DNA of 64,000 bases from JAIQFL01 sp035295745 (GCA_035295745.1 DATGIL010000078.1:1-64000); one strand, 5' to 3'; positions 19,236 through 28,939 are shown, numbered from the stretch's first letter. Notes: a model not told the origin generated them from the sequence alone. Made by a program: numbers and translations.

Positions 19236-21791
19236 TCACTGGATATTCTCAACCAGTATCAAATCGCCACGATCGAGCGCGGTGCGTCTCAGCAGTACCC
19301 ACTGGCCATCGGGCGAAACCGCCAGGGCCGGACGCCGCAACGAGCGCTCGCTTTCGAGAGGAGCCAGTCGTTGCAGTAGAGTCGACTTCCGATCGCGAAA
19401 TCGGAAATACCGGATGTCCAGCCCGTCGACAGTTACGATTCCCTCGCGCCATGGTCCCCAGAAAGCATCAAACTGCGGAATCATCCGCTCGACGGTTCCA
19501 CCGCCCGATTCCAGGGTGCGTACGATCCCAGTCTGGTCCCGATAGTAGAGCCAAGGCTCGCCCGCCAGGTGTTGCGGGTCGGCACCGCCGTTGTTGCTAA
19601 TAGGAAGCGGTGTGCCGCCATCGGCGGGAATCTTCCATATCTCGCTCCGGCCGCTACGATCGGAGCGGCAGAAGATCCACCGTCCATCCGACGACCAGGC
19701 GGGTAGGGCATAGTTTGCGTCATCGGGCGTCAACCGCGTCGCCGTGCCGCCATTCCCGCTGACGACAAAGATGTCGGCCTTACCGAACTTCCGGCTGTCG
19801 AAGGCGATCCTCGTGCCATCCGGCGACCATCGCGGTGAGCCCACTGCGGGACCACCAAAATTGGTGACTTGCACGGCGTTTTGCCCCGCGGAGTCCACCG
19901 ACCAGATTTCCTGGCTCCCAGTACGCCGCGATTCGAAAGCGATCTTCTTCCCATCCGCCGAATAGTCGGGTGTAACATCATCCCGCGTGGAAGCCAGAAA
20001 GCGCGCCGGTTCGGGCCGCGGCTTCGATTCCGGCCACGCCGGGCCGGCCACTCGCCAGATATCCGTGTCGTTCTCGGCGATTGCCAGCGCCATGTTTCGT
20101 GCCGCTGGCGAGATCGATAAACTTCCACCGAAATCGCCGGATGCGGAGACTCCCATCATCTGCTCCGATTGTCCACCAGGGAAACGCACGCGAAAGAGAT
20201 GGACTGTGCCTCTGCGGAGCGCGGAAACAATCAGCGAGCGCCCATCGGGCGCCCAAGCCAAGCCGCCGACTCCTTGCAACACGGCAGTTAGCAGCTTCAG
20301 TCCTGGCTCTGGCTGCTGCTTGCCATCGAGCCGCAGGTAGAATATCCGGGACGGCGCCTCGGCAATTGGGGAAATCGTGCGAACGAACGCCAGGTACCCG
20401 CCATCGGGCGATAGTGCGGGGTAGAGGTCGCTTTTGCCGCTTTCGGCTTCGGTCAGATGTTGCAGCTGTCCGTTGTCGACGGATACCGCGCCGAGTCCGC
20501 CCGCCCCAAACACCAGCCGGTTTGCGATGGGTAGCCAGCACAGGCCTCCTTCAAACGAGGCGCCCAGCGGTGGGCCGACCTGGCGCTCGGGTCCTCCAAG
20601 CGCCGGTACAATCATCACCCGGGTACCGTCGTCGCCGCGGCGGAGAAACGCGATGCGGTGCCCATCGGGTGACCATGCCGGGGAACCATCTGGTCCCTGG
20701 CTCAGCACCAACGGTTCACTGGCATCCAATTGCTTGACCGACAATTTCGGACTTCCATAATCCGGGCCGGTCCAAGTGAACGCGACGAGCTTTCCATCAG
20801 GCGATAGCGCCGGACTCTGCTCGATCCCGGCGAGCGTAGTGAGAGGCACGGCATCGAGGCTTTCCGAGTGCTCCACCGCGGTCCATCGCGCGATACCGAA
20901 TCCGGCGACGAGGGCCACCGGAATCAGCGCGAGCCACCACCGGCTCACACGACTTGGAGCGGGCCGACGAGTTGCCGGAGCGACCAGGTGAGGATCCCGG
21001 AGATCCTGGAGTTCTCGTCCCAGGTCGCGCGCGTTCTGCCAGCGGCGCTCGGGGTCTTTTTCCAAACAGCGGTCAAGGATCCGCTGCAAGCTTGCCGGTG
21101 CTTTTGGCTGGACCGCGCTGAGGGGCTGAGGCTGGTCTTTCAGAATGGCGGCGATCAGCGTGGCTCCGCTGGTGCTCTCAAATGCGCGCTTACCCGCGAG
21201 CATTTCGTAAAGCACGAGTCCGAAGGAAAAGATGTCGCTCCGGGAGTCTACGGCTTGTGCCTGCAGTTGCTCCGGAGACATGTACTGCAGGGTTCCGACG
21301 ATTTGCCCCTGCGAGGTCAGAGCCTCAGTGAGCGTGGTATCCGTCTGATTGATGCCGACACCGGCCTGCTTGGCAAGGCCGAAATCGAGCAGTTTGATTC
21401 CCTGTTTGGTGACCAGGATGTTCCCCGGTTTCAAGTCCCGATGAGTGATGCCTTTGCGATGGGCGGCATCCAAAGCGTCGCAAATTTGCGAGCCGTAATT
21501 CAATGCCAGATCGAGAGGTAGCGGGCCCTGGAGCGGCGTACCTTCGATGTACTCCATGACCAGGTAGTTCGGTCCGACGTCGTAGAGCGTGCAGATGTTC
21601 GAATGGTTCAATGCCGCGACCGCGCGAGCTTCGCGCTCGAAGCGTTCGGAGAATTGTTGGCTCGCGACTTTGACGGCTACAATGCGGTCGAGTCGAGTGT
21701 CACGAGCTTTATAGACTTCCCCCATGCCGCCCGCACCGAGCGGAGCAAGGATCTCGAAGGGGCCCAGACGGGTTCCGGGTGTGAGAGGCAT
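19236..21791 (-). CDS. Ser/Thr protein kinase with PD40 propeller-like sensor
   Basis: The 851-residue product from the ATG at 21791 has a kinase domain at about 10-270 (LGAGGMGEVYKA, K41 in VAVKVA, HRDLKPGN with D119, DFG 136-138, TLQYMSPEQ activation end), a membrane helix near 283-302 (WWLALIPVALVAGFGIA) and a large C-terminal region with repeated S-P-D-G blades (LSPDGKL, WSPDGHR, LSPDGGY, WAPDGRS, YSADGKK, WSPDGTR). It has the same layout as the kinase downstream and presumably arose by duplication. Open sequence upstream to 21935 overlaps the gene ending at 21836, so I prefer the later ATG. Confidence 0.9.
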   Translation of the reverse strand: MPLTPGTRLGPFEILAPLGAGGMGEVYKARDTRLDRIVAVKVASQQFSERFEREARAVAALNHSNICTLYDVGPNYLVMEYIEGTPLQGPLPLDLALNYGSQICDALDAAHRKGITHRDLKPGNILVTKQGIKLLDFGLAKQAGVGINQTDTTLTEALTSQGQIVGTLQYMSPEQLQAQAVDSRSDIFSFGLVLYEMLAGKRAFESTSGATLIAAILKDQPQPLSAVQPKAPASLQRILDRCLEKDPERRWQNARDLGRELQDLRDPHLVAPATRRPAPSRVSRWWLALIPVALVAGFGIARWTAVEHSESLDAVPLTTLAGIEQSPALSPDGKLVAFTWTGPDYGSPKLSVKQLDASEPLVLSQGPDGSPAWSPDGHRIAFLRRGDDGTRVMIVPALGGPERQVGPPLGASFEGGLCWLPIANRLVFGAGGLGAVSVDNGQLQHLTEAESGKSDLYPALSPDGGYLAFVRTISPIAEAPSRIFYLRLDGKQQPEPGLKLLTAVLQGVGGLAWAPDGRSLIVSALRRGTVHLFRVRFPGGQSEQMMGVSASGDFGGSLSISPAARNMALAIAENDTDIWRVAGPAWPESKPRPEPARFLASTRDDVTPDYSADGKKIAFESRRTGSQEIWSVDSAGQNAVQVTNFGGPAVGSPRWSPDGTRIAFDSRKFGKADIFVVSGNGGTATRLTPDDANYALPAWSSDGRWIFCRSDRSGRSEIWKIPADGGTPLPISNNGGADPQHLAGEPWLYYRDQTGIVRTLESGGGTVERMIPQFDAFWGPWREGIVTVDGLDIRYFRFRDRKSTLLQRLAPLESERSLRRPALAVSPDGQWVLLRRTALDRGDLILVENIQ

Positions 21792-21835
21792 GGCGGATTC
21801 CGCAATTGTATCGTGCCGCGTCTCCCACCTACCGC

Positions 21836-22240
21836 TCAGAACGCGGCGACTGTCAGGCGATGAATCAATTCCCTTACGATCCGCAGTTGCGTGGCCGCGA
21901 GGTCCGGGTGGAGTGGTTCTCCGAGGACGTCCCATTCTTCACCTTCGATCCGCTGCGCGCCGATCACTCCCAGCAGCATCAAGCGGGGAAGGTGGACCTT
22001 ATCGTAGATGGTCTTCAGATAGCCGGCGTTGATCATGCCGGCGTCCAGCTTTGCCAGGTCGCGATCGATGCACTGGCATAAGGTGCGGGCTGTGGACCGG
22101 ATTTGCGCGGGATCCTTGCGGCTCACTCGGACTCGATTCTCGCATGGGTCTGGCAAGTGGCGCAAATCCGCGCATCGAACCGTCGAACCAAGACTCTGCC
22201 GACGTTTACGACGGGGTCTGGCCAGCGGTGGATCCTTCAT
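21836..22240 (-). CDS. Hypothetical protein, 134 residues
   Basis: No family was recognised. The frame from about residue 40 to the stop has a strong preference for G or C at codon third positions (for example CTG, ATC, GCC and GGC dominate), which argues that it is a real gene. The N-terminus is very basic (RPRRKRRQ) and the rest looks like soluble alpha-helix (DRDLAKLDAGMINAGYLKTI). It lies 44 bp upstream of the kinase pair on the same strand and may be transcribed with it. The ATG at 22240 has no clear ribosome site, so the true start may be internal. Confidence 0.6.
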   Translation of the reverse strand: MKDPPLARPRRKRRQSLGSTVRCADLRHLPDPCENRVRVSRKDPAQIRSTARTLCQCIDRDLAKLDAGMINAGYLKTIYDKVHLPRLMLLGVIGAQRIEGEEWDVLGEPLHPDLAATQLRIVRELIHRLTVAAF

Positions 22241-22565
22241 TGATAAGAAAGAGATAGCTTGCGCAGTGCCGTTTGATTAGCCAGCACGCTTACCGTACAA
22301 GGCGTCGCCCAGCGCTTGGTATTGTTGCTCACGCTCGGCGATGTCCGTGGACTCTATAGACTGGTGTGGACGACATCTGGGCGAGTGCGCGGAGCTTAGA
22401 TTATGGTGAGCATGAACGTCATCATGGCGTCACCTTGGTCTGGCGATTCCGACGTTCCAGCAGCGGCTGCCCACAGACCGGCAGCAAGGCGGCCGATTCG
22501 CCGGGGTTCTAAACGGTACGGCGGATCCCGCGGCGGCGCCCCCGACACTGCAAAGGTTTGGTGGT
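22241..22565. other. Gap without a recognisable gene
   Basis: Neither strand of this 325-bp stretch carries a convincing reading frame. It separates two minus-strand transcription units. Confidence 0.5.
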
Positions 22566-23360
22566 TCAGAAGCTTCTTCCCCATGGCCCAAGGGCAACCG
22601 GCCCGCCGTTCCACGTACGTAGTTGCGCCGTGTACCAACTCATTCCGAGTTCCCCTTTCCTCTGCACCACGCAGATGCTGTCTCCCTTGTCTACAGCATT
22701 GAAGAGTCCCCTCGACGGTGCAACCATCGCGGCTCCCCGTCGAATCATTAAGGAGGCCGGGCTGAGGCCTTGCGCGGGACTCCATGCTTCTACCAGCAGT
22801 CCCTGTGCGCGGAACCCGTAAACCTTCTGCAACACCAGTGGCCGGTAGACCGTGATGGGCGACCTGTCCAGCACACAGTTCGCCTGGAAAATGGCGTGAT
22901 AACTGTACACCACGACAAAGCAGTACACGAAAACGGCAATGGGCCGCCCGTCTTTTGCGAGAATTTCCGGACAGTGGATCGCGATTGCCGCAAAGAGGAT
23001 AAGCCCAAGGATGCATGCGGCAGCCACGCTCGTCGTCCGGTCGACGAGCGACGCGTAGCCAATGTAGCCCATCGTCAGGATGAAACAGACGACCGATGAA
23101 CACATCCAGGAAATGAACACTCCAACCGGCCCCCTGAGCGCCAGCCACAGGTAAAGAATCCACGGCAGGCCGAGCTGCGTCGCCATGACCAGGTAATAGC
23201 TTTGCTTCAACAAAATCTGGATGGCAATTAATGCCGCGGCTCCGCCGAGTAGTATGGCAATTACCTCCAAATTGCTTCTGAACTGCCGTCTGGCGAACGA
23301 TCGTCCCAGTGCCCGCGCCAGGGCACTCTCGGCGTCTTCGTTTTCCCGCTTCCGCTCCAT
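22566..23360 (-). CDS. Hypothetical polytopic membrane protein
   Basis: The ATG at 23360 has a GAGGA ribosome site. The 264-residue product begins with a charged, helical cytoplasmic segment (MERKRENEDAESALARALGR), then about five hydrophobic helices (including VIAILLGGAAALIAIQILL, LGLPWILYLWLAL, WMCSSVVCFILTMGYIGY and AAACILGLILFAAIAI), and ends with a 95-residue hydrophilic domain containing DKGDSICVVQRKGELGMSW. No family recognised. It stands between an intergenic gap and the CadC-like regulator gene. Confidence 0.65.
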   Translation of the reverse strand: MERKRENEDAESALARALGRSFARRQFRSNLEVIAILLGGAAALIAIQILLKQSYYLVMATQLGLPWILYLWLALRGPVGVFISWMCSSVVCFILTMGYIGYASLVDRTTSVAAACILGLILFAAIAIHCPEILAKDGRPIAVFVYCFVVVYSYHAIFQANCVLDRSPITVYRPLVLQKVYGFRAQGLLVEAWSPAQGLSPASLMIRRGAAMVAPSRGLFNAVDKGDSICVVQRKGELGMSWYTAQLRTWNGGPVALGPWGRSF

Positions 23361-23534
23361 CGAACTATCCTCGCAGAACGGCTGATTCAGCCAGCGGCTC
23401 GCTAGCACCTGGAGCCGAAACCAAAATCGGGTTGCACCGTGGATGTCGCATCAAACGCCATTGTGACACTCGCAGCCAACGTGACCTGCAGAGCTGACTG
23501 CCCCTCATTTCCTGATGACTTGGTGCTCCCGGGC

Positions 23535-25319
23535 CTACCGCAGCCCAAGGTCTGCCACGATTTTGCGAAATCGCGGTTCATTCCGAAGGGACGAGAAGGC
23601 CGGGTCGACCGCGGTCAACGGCATCATCATACTGTGGGCCTGAAAGGCCTGCTCAAGTGCGGTGAGAGCCTCCGCGCGAGATCCGAGCCACGCCAGACGC
23701 CACGCACGTTCGTAGGGGTCGGTGCCCGCGGCCTTCTGGATTTCGAACTCCATGAGCCGACGTACGGCTCGCGGCGCCGGAAGACCTTCGAGTTCCGCGA
23801 CGATCGCCGGTGAGAGGAGCGGCTTGATCGCTTCGATGGACGCGGGTGCGTCGCCGGCGTAGAGCAGCGCGCGCGAAAGACAGGCCCGCGCTTCCTTCAG
23901 GTCCGGATCGAGTTCCAAAGTCCGGCGGGCCTCGGTTGCGGCCTCGTTGAAACGGCCGATCTGAAGCAACAGCCATGCCGAGTCGATTCTGGTTCTGGTC
24001 GAGAACGGATCGAGGGCAATGGCCGTGTGGATCGAGGCCAGCGCGTCGGCGAGAGAGCCCGACGCGACTTGAAGCCATGCCAGATCGTGGTGCCCATCGG
24101 GATCGCTGGGATTGATTCGCAGGGCTGCGTTCAGCTCGCGCCGCGCTGCCTGCCAGTTCCAATCGTGCCAGAACGAAATGTTTCCCAGGGCGAGGTCGGC
24201 GGCGGAAAGGCTACTGTTTCGCTGAGCTGCATCTTGAGCAGCTGTGCGCGCCTCTTCCCAATTGATCGCTTGCCCGGATCGTGCCAGCCTCACCAGAGTT
24301 TCGGCGAAGGATGCCATGGCTGCGGGACATGCGCTCTTCTGGAAAAACGGCAGGCTGCGCTCCAGGTTTTTCAACCCTCCACGATTGGTCAAGAGCCGGG
24401 CGGTCTGGTAATCTTCCCATCCATCCTGGCAGGTGGCTTCCATACTCCGAGGCGATGTGCCCGGGAAAATAGTAGTGAGGACGCCCGCGGAGACCCCTGC
24501 CACGACCGTTTCCTGAAAGGCTTCCGGGGAGGAATCCTGAGTAAATGTCGCCGACCAAAGCACGGTCTGATTCTCGGTTTCCACCAAACGTACCGCCAAA
24601 CGCAGCCCGCTGCTATCGGGACGGGCCGTGGACTCTACCAGGTACCGCACATCGAGCTGTTTGCTGATGTCTCGTATGCTTGGGCTCTTTGCGGCCAGGT
24701 ACGAGATCGAACGGCGGCCGATGACTCGAATCCGGTCCGGCTGGATTCCGGAAAGGCGAGTGAGCAGGTCATCGAACAGCCCATCCGACGCGGCGAACTG
24801 GGAATCGCGGAGCGAGACGTTCTCGAACGGTAGCACTGCGATTCGGATCGGGCCGTCGATACGGTGCCGCCACGCGAGCCCCCCAGCCAGCAGCGCGAGG
24901 AGAAGAATGCCGAGGGAAACCGGCAGCACTTTGCGGGGCAACGTCCACTTAGGCGTGGCAGCAGGAGGAGGCGCCTCGCAGACTCGGGCAACCTCTGCCA
25001 CGAAGCGGTAGCCTTTCTTGGGGAGGGTCTGAATGAAGAGAGGGTTTTCCGAATTGTCGTTCAACACGGAGCGGATCTGGGCGACGGCCACGTTCAGGGA
25101 ACGATCGAAATCCACGGTGGTGTCGCCCCAGATCTCCTGACGGATGCGGTTGCGGTCGACGACTTCGCCTGCGTTTCGTAACAGGAATCCCAGAATCTGC
25201 AAAGGTTGGGGTGCCAGGTGGACGAGCCTGCCGCTCCGCCGCAGCTCGCTTGCAGCTTCGTCGAACTCGAAAATGCCGAATCGGAATACCGCAGGGCCCG
25301 CCGGCGCCACCGGTTGCAT
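23535..25319 (-). CDS. CadC-like winged-helix transcription regulator with TPR sensor
   Basis: Residues 10-108 are an OmpR/PhoB-type winged helix (FGIFEFDEAASELRRSG, LTRPEQ-like region replaced by LAPQPLQILGFLL, then RQEIWGD and LPKKGYRF). A membrane helix follows at about 130-148 (VLPVSLGILLLALLAGGLAW). The periplasmic part starts with a FlgO/adenylate-cyclase-associated fold (IRIAVLPFENVS, DDLLTRLSGI, VRYLVEST) and continues in TPR-like helices (about 340-560). This is the one-component regulator layout: DNA binding inside, sensing outside. It is divergent from the TIGR03435 gene at 25545 across a 225-bp gap, the most likely target. Confidence 0.85.
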   Translation of the reverse strand: MQPVAPAGPAVFRFGIFEFDEAASELRRSGRLVHLAPQPLQILGFLLRNAGEVVDRNRIRQEIWGDTTVDFDRSLNVAVAQIRSVLNDNSENPLFIQTLPKKGYRFVAEVARVCEAPPPAATPKWTLPRKVLPVSLGILLLALLAGGLAWRHRIDGPIRIAVLPFENVSLRDSQFAASDGLFDDLLTRLSGIQPDRIRVIGRRSISYLAAKSPSIRDISKQLDVRYLVESTARPDSSGLRLAVRLVETENQTVLWSATFTQDSSPEAFQETVVAGVSAGVLTTIFPGTSPRSMEATCQDGWEDYQTARLLTNRGGLKNLERSLPFFQKSACPAAMASFAETLVRLARSGQAINWEEARTAAQDAAQRNSSLSAADLALGNISFWHDWNWQAARRELNAALRINPSDPDGHHDLAWLQVASGSLADALASIHTAIALDPFSTRTRIDSAWLLLQIGRFNEAATEARRTLELDPDLKEARACLSRALLYAGDAPASIEAIKPLLSPAIVAELEGLPAPRAVRRLMEFEIQKAAGTDPYERAWRLAWLGSRAEALTALEQAFQAHSMMMPLTAVDPAFSSLRNEPRFRKIVADLGLR

Positions 25320-25544
25320 CTCACCGATTATAGCGGCGAAGAGGCGTCGAGGCGATACAATCAGACCTCGCGATCATGCGACGCCGCGCTTACCTGATCG
25401 TACGATGTCTTTCGCGGTAAAACTGTCATATGTCGTCGTGCACGAGTTATTTCGTTTTTGAACTCGCGTGCGTACCGATAGAATTGGGTGATCGCCCCGC
25501 ACAAAGTCACCGGCGTGGGATCTTCACCCGGACAGGAGAAACAG

Positions 25545-26477
25545 GTGCACCGACATGGTCGGTGGAAGGCCGTGCATAAGCTAACTTTTCGCGTCCTTCT
25601 CTCTATTGGATGGATGGCGTTTGTCATAAACGGCACGTTCGCAAGTGGTCAAATTCTGCATGCCACCGGCGACCGCCCATCGTTTGAAGTAGCGTCGATC
25701 AAACTGCGGGAGCGGACACCGAGCCCAGCTCCGCCGCCGGACGGCGCCAATCCCGGCGCGCCTGTGAAGAGGATGAAGGTTGCTCCCGTTGATGAGGGGC
25801 CGCCGCCGACCGGGCATTTGCATATGATTCTGCCCATATCGATACTCATTACCTCGGCCTATAACCTCCCGGTTGGTTCCGAGAGCCGGATTCTCGGGGG
25901 GCCGGACTGGCTGCGGCAGGATATCGATCAGTTCGAGATTCAGGCAAAGATCGAGGACTCCGAGTATGCCGCGATGCAAAAGATGACCCCGGCACAGCAA
26001 CACGAGCGGGTCGCGTTGATGGAACAGTCACTGCTGGCGGACCGATTCAGGCTGAAGGTGCATTTCGAGACGAGGGAGATGCCAGTGTATGCGCTGCTCA
26101 TTGCGAAGAGCGGCGCGAAGCTGAGTCCGGCCAAGCATGAGGAATCGAGCCGGATCTCCACTCTCGCGAGTGAACAGGGAAGAGAGATGACTGCCATCGG
26201 GGTAACGCTCGAACGGTTCGTCCTTTCCCCTCTCCTGACGGGTCCCCTGGGCGGGCGCCAGGTGCTGGACCAGACCGGCCCCAAGGGCGCTTTTGACTTT
26301 ACACTCAAATGGACGCCGGAGCAGTTGGCTGCCTCTGCCGCCGCCAAAGATGTGGGGGCCGATGCGCCATCTTTCTTCACCGCGATTCGGGAGCAGCTTG
26401 GATTGCTGCTGGTACCTTCGAAGGCTCCGGTGGAAGTGATTGTCATCGATCACATCGAGCAGCCGTCGGCGAACTAG
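25545..26477 (+). CDS. TIGR03435 family secreted protein
   Basis: I start at the GTG at 25545, nine bases after ACAGGAGA, giving 310 residues; an upstream GTG at 25488 lacks a ribosome site. A basic N-terminus and hydrophobic segment (FRVLLSIGWMAFVINGTFASGQ) act as a leader. The rest is one TIGR03435 domain: SFEVASIKLRE, the GGPDWLRQDIDQFEIQAK block, LLADRFRLKVHFETREMPVYAL, and the closing GPKGAFDFTLKWTPEQ. The biological role of the family is unknown. Its promoter is shared with the divergent CadC-like regulator. Confidence 0.85.
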   Translation: MHRHGRWKAVHKLTFRVLLSIGWMAFVINGTFASGQILHATGDRPSFEVASIKLRERTPSPAPPPDGANPGAPVKRMKVAPVDEGPPPTGHLHMILPISILITSAYNLPVGSESRILGGPDWLRQDIDQFEIQAKIEDSEYAAMQKMTPAQQHERVALMEQSLLADRFRLKVHFETREMPVYALLIAKSGAKLSPAKHEESSRISTLASEQGREMTAIGVTLERFVLSPLLTGPLGGRQVLDQTGPKGAFDFTLKWTPEQLAASAAAKDVGADAPSFFTAIREQLGLLLVPSKAPVEVIVIDHIEQPSAN

Positions 26478-26698
26478 CTAGATTCACTAACGGCCGCGTC
26501 GCCCCGCCACGTCCCCCGGGGGCATCGTAAAATCAGCTTGAACGCAAACCAGGCGAAGCATAATTACCCACGGAACTCCTTTAATATAACCAGCTAATCT
26601 ATTGATATTAATGCACTTATTCCGTAATGGAAAAATGACCAGCCGTTTCAGGTAAATGATGCCGAGGTGTCTTGGCAGTGGCCCGGTCGTCCCCTTAA

Positions 26699-27427
26699 AT
26701 GGGTGGCATGTTCAATTCAGAGAACGCTTTTTCAACCACGCGGCGCAGCCTTCTGGGCGGAATGGTTGCCGCTGCCATGACGAATCTGTACGCTCAATCG
26801 GGCCCACCGCGCGTCCCCCCTGAGCCGACCCGGCCAGCCCGCCAGGATCTGGATATCGTCGCTTCCTTCGTCACCTTGGCCCACCAGGACAAAAATCTCG
26901 ACCGGGTGGCGGAGATGGTCGCGCAGGATCCCAAGCTCGTGTACGCAGCGTGGGACTGGGGCGGGGGAGACTGGGAGACCGGTCTCGGTGGCGCGTCGCA
27001 TGTGGGAAGTCGCAAAATGGCGCGGTTCCTCTTGGAGAAGGGAGCCCGAGTCGACGCCTATTGTGCCGCCATGCTCGGTGAGCAGGAGGTGGTTGCCGCT
27101 TTGGTGACGGCGGACCCGGCTGTGGTGAACGCGCGAGGCCCGCACGGATACAGTTTGCTGTACCATGCGGCCATTAGCGGCGACGTCCGAATGGCCGAGA
27201 TGCTGGGCCCACATGTGGCGAACCGCAAGAGGGACTTCAACCAATCCTTGAGCGCCGCGGTGCGAGACGGTCATGTCGCCATGACGGTGTGGCTGCTGGA
27301 GAATGGCGTGAGCGACCCAAATCAGGGGGACGGATTCGGTAAGCGGCCTCTCACCACCGCACTGGAGAAGGGTTTCGTGGAGGTCGCGGAGGTGTTGCGA
27401 AAGCACGGGGCACGCGAGAAGGACTAA
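26699..27427 (+). CDS. Exported ankyrin-repeat protein
   Basis: The 242-residue product has a twin-arginine-like leader (TTRRSLLGGMVAAAMTNLYAQ) and then about four ankyrin-type helix pairs between residues 55 and 240 (SRKMARFLLEKGARVDAY, PHGYSLLYHAAISGDVRMAEML, RDGHVAMTVWLLENGVSDP, KRPLTTALEKGFVEVAEVL). Ankyrin repeats bind proteins; the partner is unknown. The start may be this ATG or the one three codons later. It is preceded by a 221-bp AT-rich gap and ends 35 bp before the convergent PAS-LuxR gene. Confidence 0.75.
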   Translation: MGGMFNSENAFSTTRRSLLGGMVAAAMTNLYAQSGPPRVPPEPTRPARQDLDIVASFVTLAHQDKNLDRVAEMVAQDPKLVYAAWDWGGGDWETGLGGASHVGSRKMARFLLEKGARVDAYCAAMLGEQEVVAALVTADPAVVNARGPHGYSLLYHAAISGDVRMAEMLGPHVANRKRDFNQSLSAAVRDGHVAMTVWLLENGVSDPNQGDGFGKRPLTTALEKGFVEVAEVLRKHGAREKD

Positions 27428-27462
27428 CGTTTTCGCACGTCCTTCGATTTCCGCAGCACCCT

Positions 27463-28170
27463 TTACGGGGTAATCAGACCGGCGCGGATAGCATATCTCA
27501 CCATACTCGCGGTCTCGTGTACGCCGAGCTTTTCAAGGATACGGCTGCGGTGCGAGTCGGCTGTTTTGTAACTGATCCCGAGGCGCACCGCAGCTTCCTT
27601 GGTAGACTTGCCGTCGGCAATCAGCACCAGAACCTGCCGTTCGCGCTCTGTCAGGGCGAAAACCATCTTCACTGAGTCTTCGTCAGGCGTGAAAATGCCG
27701 CACTTGCGATCGTTGATGTCGACAGCAGTACCCATGAACCCCGCGAATGAACCGTCGCCTTCGAAACGCGGAACGCCGGTATCTTCGAGCCAGCGATAGT
27801 CGCCGCTGGCTCGCTTGAGACGGTACTGGATGCGGAACGCCTCACGGGCAGTGAATGCCCGCATGTAGGTTTCGATGCAGAAGGCGCGGTCGTCCGGGTG
27901 CAGTCCCTCGGCCCAGCCATTACCGCTTTCCTCGGTCAGCTCGCGACCGCGAAACTCCAGCCAGGCGCGATTGAAATACGTAAACATGGCGTCCGGTCCG
28001 GACATCCAAATCATCAAAGGCGTAGTGTCTGCTAGCTGGTAAAAGGTAGCTTCGCTGGCCTGGCGTAAACGGATCTGATGTTGGAGTTCTGCCTCTAAAT
28101 CGGCCAGTCTCTCCCGCAACGAGCTCGCTTCATCGAAATCTTTGCCCGGCGACATTCCTAATCCAACCAT
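27463..28170 (-). CDS. PAS domain LuxR-type transcription regulator
   Basis: The 235-residue protein has a short coiled coil (LRERLADLEAELQHQIRLRQ), a PAS/PAC domain at about 42-155 (LADTTPLMIWMSGPDAMFTYFN, YRLKRASGDYRWLEDTGVP, GFMGTAVDIND) and a C-terminal LuxR/FixJ HTH at about 170-235 (LTERERQVLVLIADGKSTKEA, RLGISYKTADSHRSRILEKL). It lacks a receiver or kinase domain, so the PAS domain probably binds the signal directly. It could start at the ATG at 28170 or at 28155. It is divergent from the ECF sigma gene. Confidence 0.85.
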   Translation of the reverse strand: MVGLGMSPGKDFDEASSLRERLADLEAELQHQIRLRQASEATFYQLADTTPLMIWMSGPDAMFTYFNRAWLEFRGRELTEESGNGWAEGLHPDDRAFCIETYMRAFTAREAFRIQYRLKRASGDYRWLEDTGVPRFEGDGSFAGFMGTAVDINDRKCGIFTPDEDSVKMVFALTERERQVLVLIADGKSTKEAAVRLGISYKTADSHRSRILEKLGVHETASMVRYAIRAGLITP

Positions 28171-28286
28171 GAATCAAGATCATATCGAGTGGGGGTTGAC
28201 GCGTAAAGTACCAAATTAGTTAACGTTAGGCTTGGCCGCGGGGCCTGATCGGGTCAACCCCTCCGTATATATCGTATTGCATTCAT

Positions 28287-28293
28287 GGAACTT
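28287..28293 (+). promoter_or_regulatory. GGAACTT, possible ECF-type -35 element
   Basis: Many ECF sigma factors recognise a GGAAC -35 box and control their own gene. GGAACTT lies 38 bp ahead of the sigma gene start in the 154-bp divergent gap. There is no certain -10 partner, so self-regulation is only suggested. Confidence 0.3.
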
Positions 28294-28324
28294 TTATGCA
28301 TCAAAAGCGAATTACACTTGAAGA

Positions 28325-28939
28325 ATGAAGGCGAGCCCACCGGAGAGCGACGACGACCTTCTCCTACAAATGCGCCGCGGCGACGAGCAGGCGTTCCTTT
28401 CGCTCTATCGCCGGCGTCAGGCGGCTCTGTACCGTTTCGCACATCATATGAGCGGCTCGGCCACTGTGGCCGAGGATGTCACGCAGGAGGTATTTCTGGC
28501 GTTGATTCGCGACGAGTGTGGGTACGACCCGGATCGCGGGAGTCTTTCGGGGTATCTGTTTGGTATTGCGCGCAAGCTCGTATTGCGGCACCTGGAGCGG
28601 GGCCGGGCAGACGTGGCGCTGGAAACTGGTGGGGAAGAGCCCGCATGGCCGGAACTGGCGGTAAATGACGATCCGCTGGCGGATCTGACACACCGTGAGG
28701 GGATCGACGCGCTGCATCGCGCCGTGCAGGCTCTGCCCCGCCGCTATCGCGAGGTAGTGGTGCTGTGTGATCTGGAAGAGGTGGATTATGCCGACGCAGC
28801 GGTCATCCTGGGATGCCCGATTGGGACCGTGCGCTCCCGGCTGCACCGCGCGCGTGCGTTGCTGCTGGAAAAGTTGAATCAGGAGAGGGCGCTTCGGCCG
28901 ATTGTGGGTGTGTGGAAACCAGCGAGGTGTTTGACATGA
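28325..28939 (+). CDS. ECF-type RNA polymerase sigma factor
   Basis: The 204-residue protein has sigma region 2 at about 25-95 (AFLSLYRRRQAALYRFA, DVTQEVFLALIRD, GSLSGYLFGIARKLVLRHL) and region 4 at about 130-188 (LPRRYREVVVLCDLEEVDYADAA and GTVRSRLHRARALLLEKL). It lacks region 3, as ECF factors do. Its stop overlaps the ATG of the anti-sigma gene (ATGA at 28936-28939), the typical arrangement for a sigma/anti-sigma pair. Confidence 0.9.
   Translation: MKASPPESDDDLLLQMRRGDEQAFLSLYRRRQAALYRFAHHMSGSATVAEDVTQEVFLALIRDECGYDPDRGSLSGYLFGIARKLVLRHLERGRADVALETGGEEPAWPELAVNDDPLADLTHREGIDALHRAVQALPRRYREVVVLCDLEEVDYADAAVILGCPIGTVRSRLHRARALLLEKLNQERALRPIVGVWKPARCLT

Noticed and set aside
22396..23163. 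255-residue minus-strand frame as a separate gene
   Set aside because: It overlaps the better-supported membrane protein gene, which has a ribosome site and regular hydrophobic helices.
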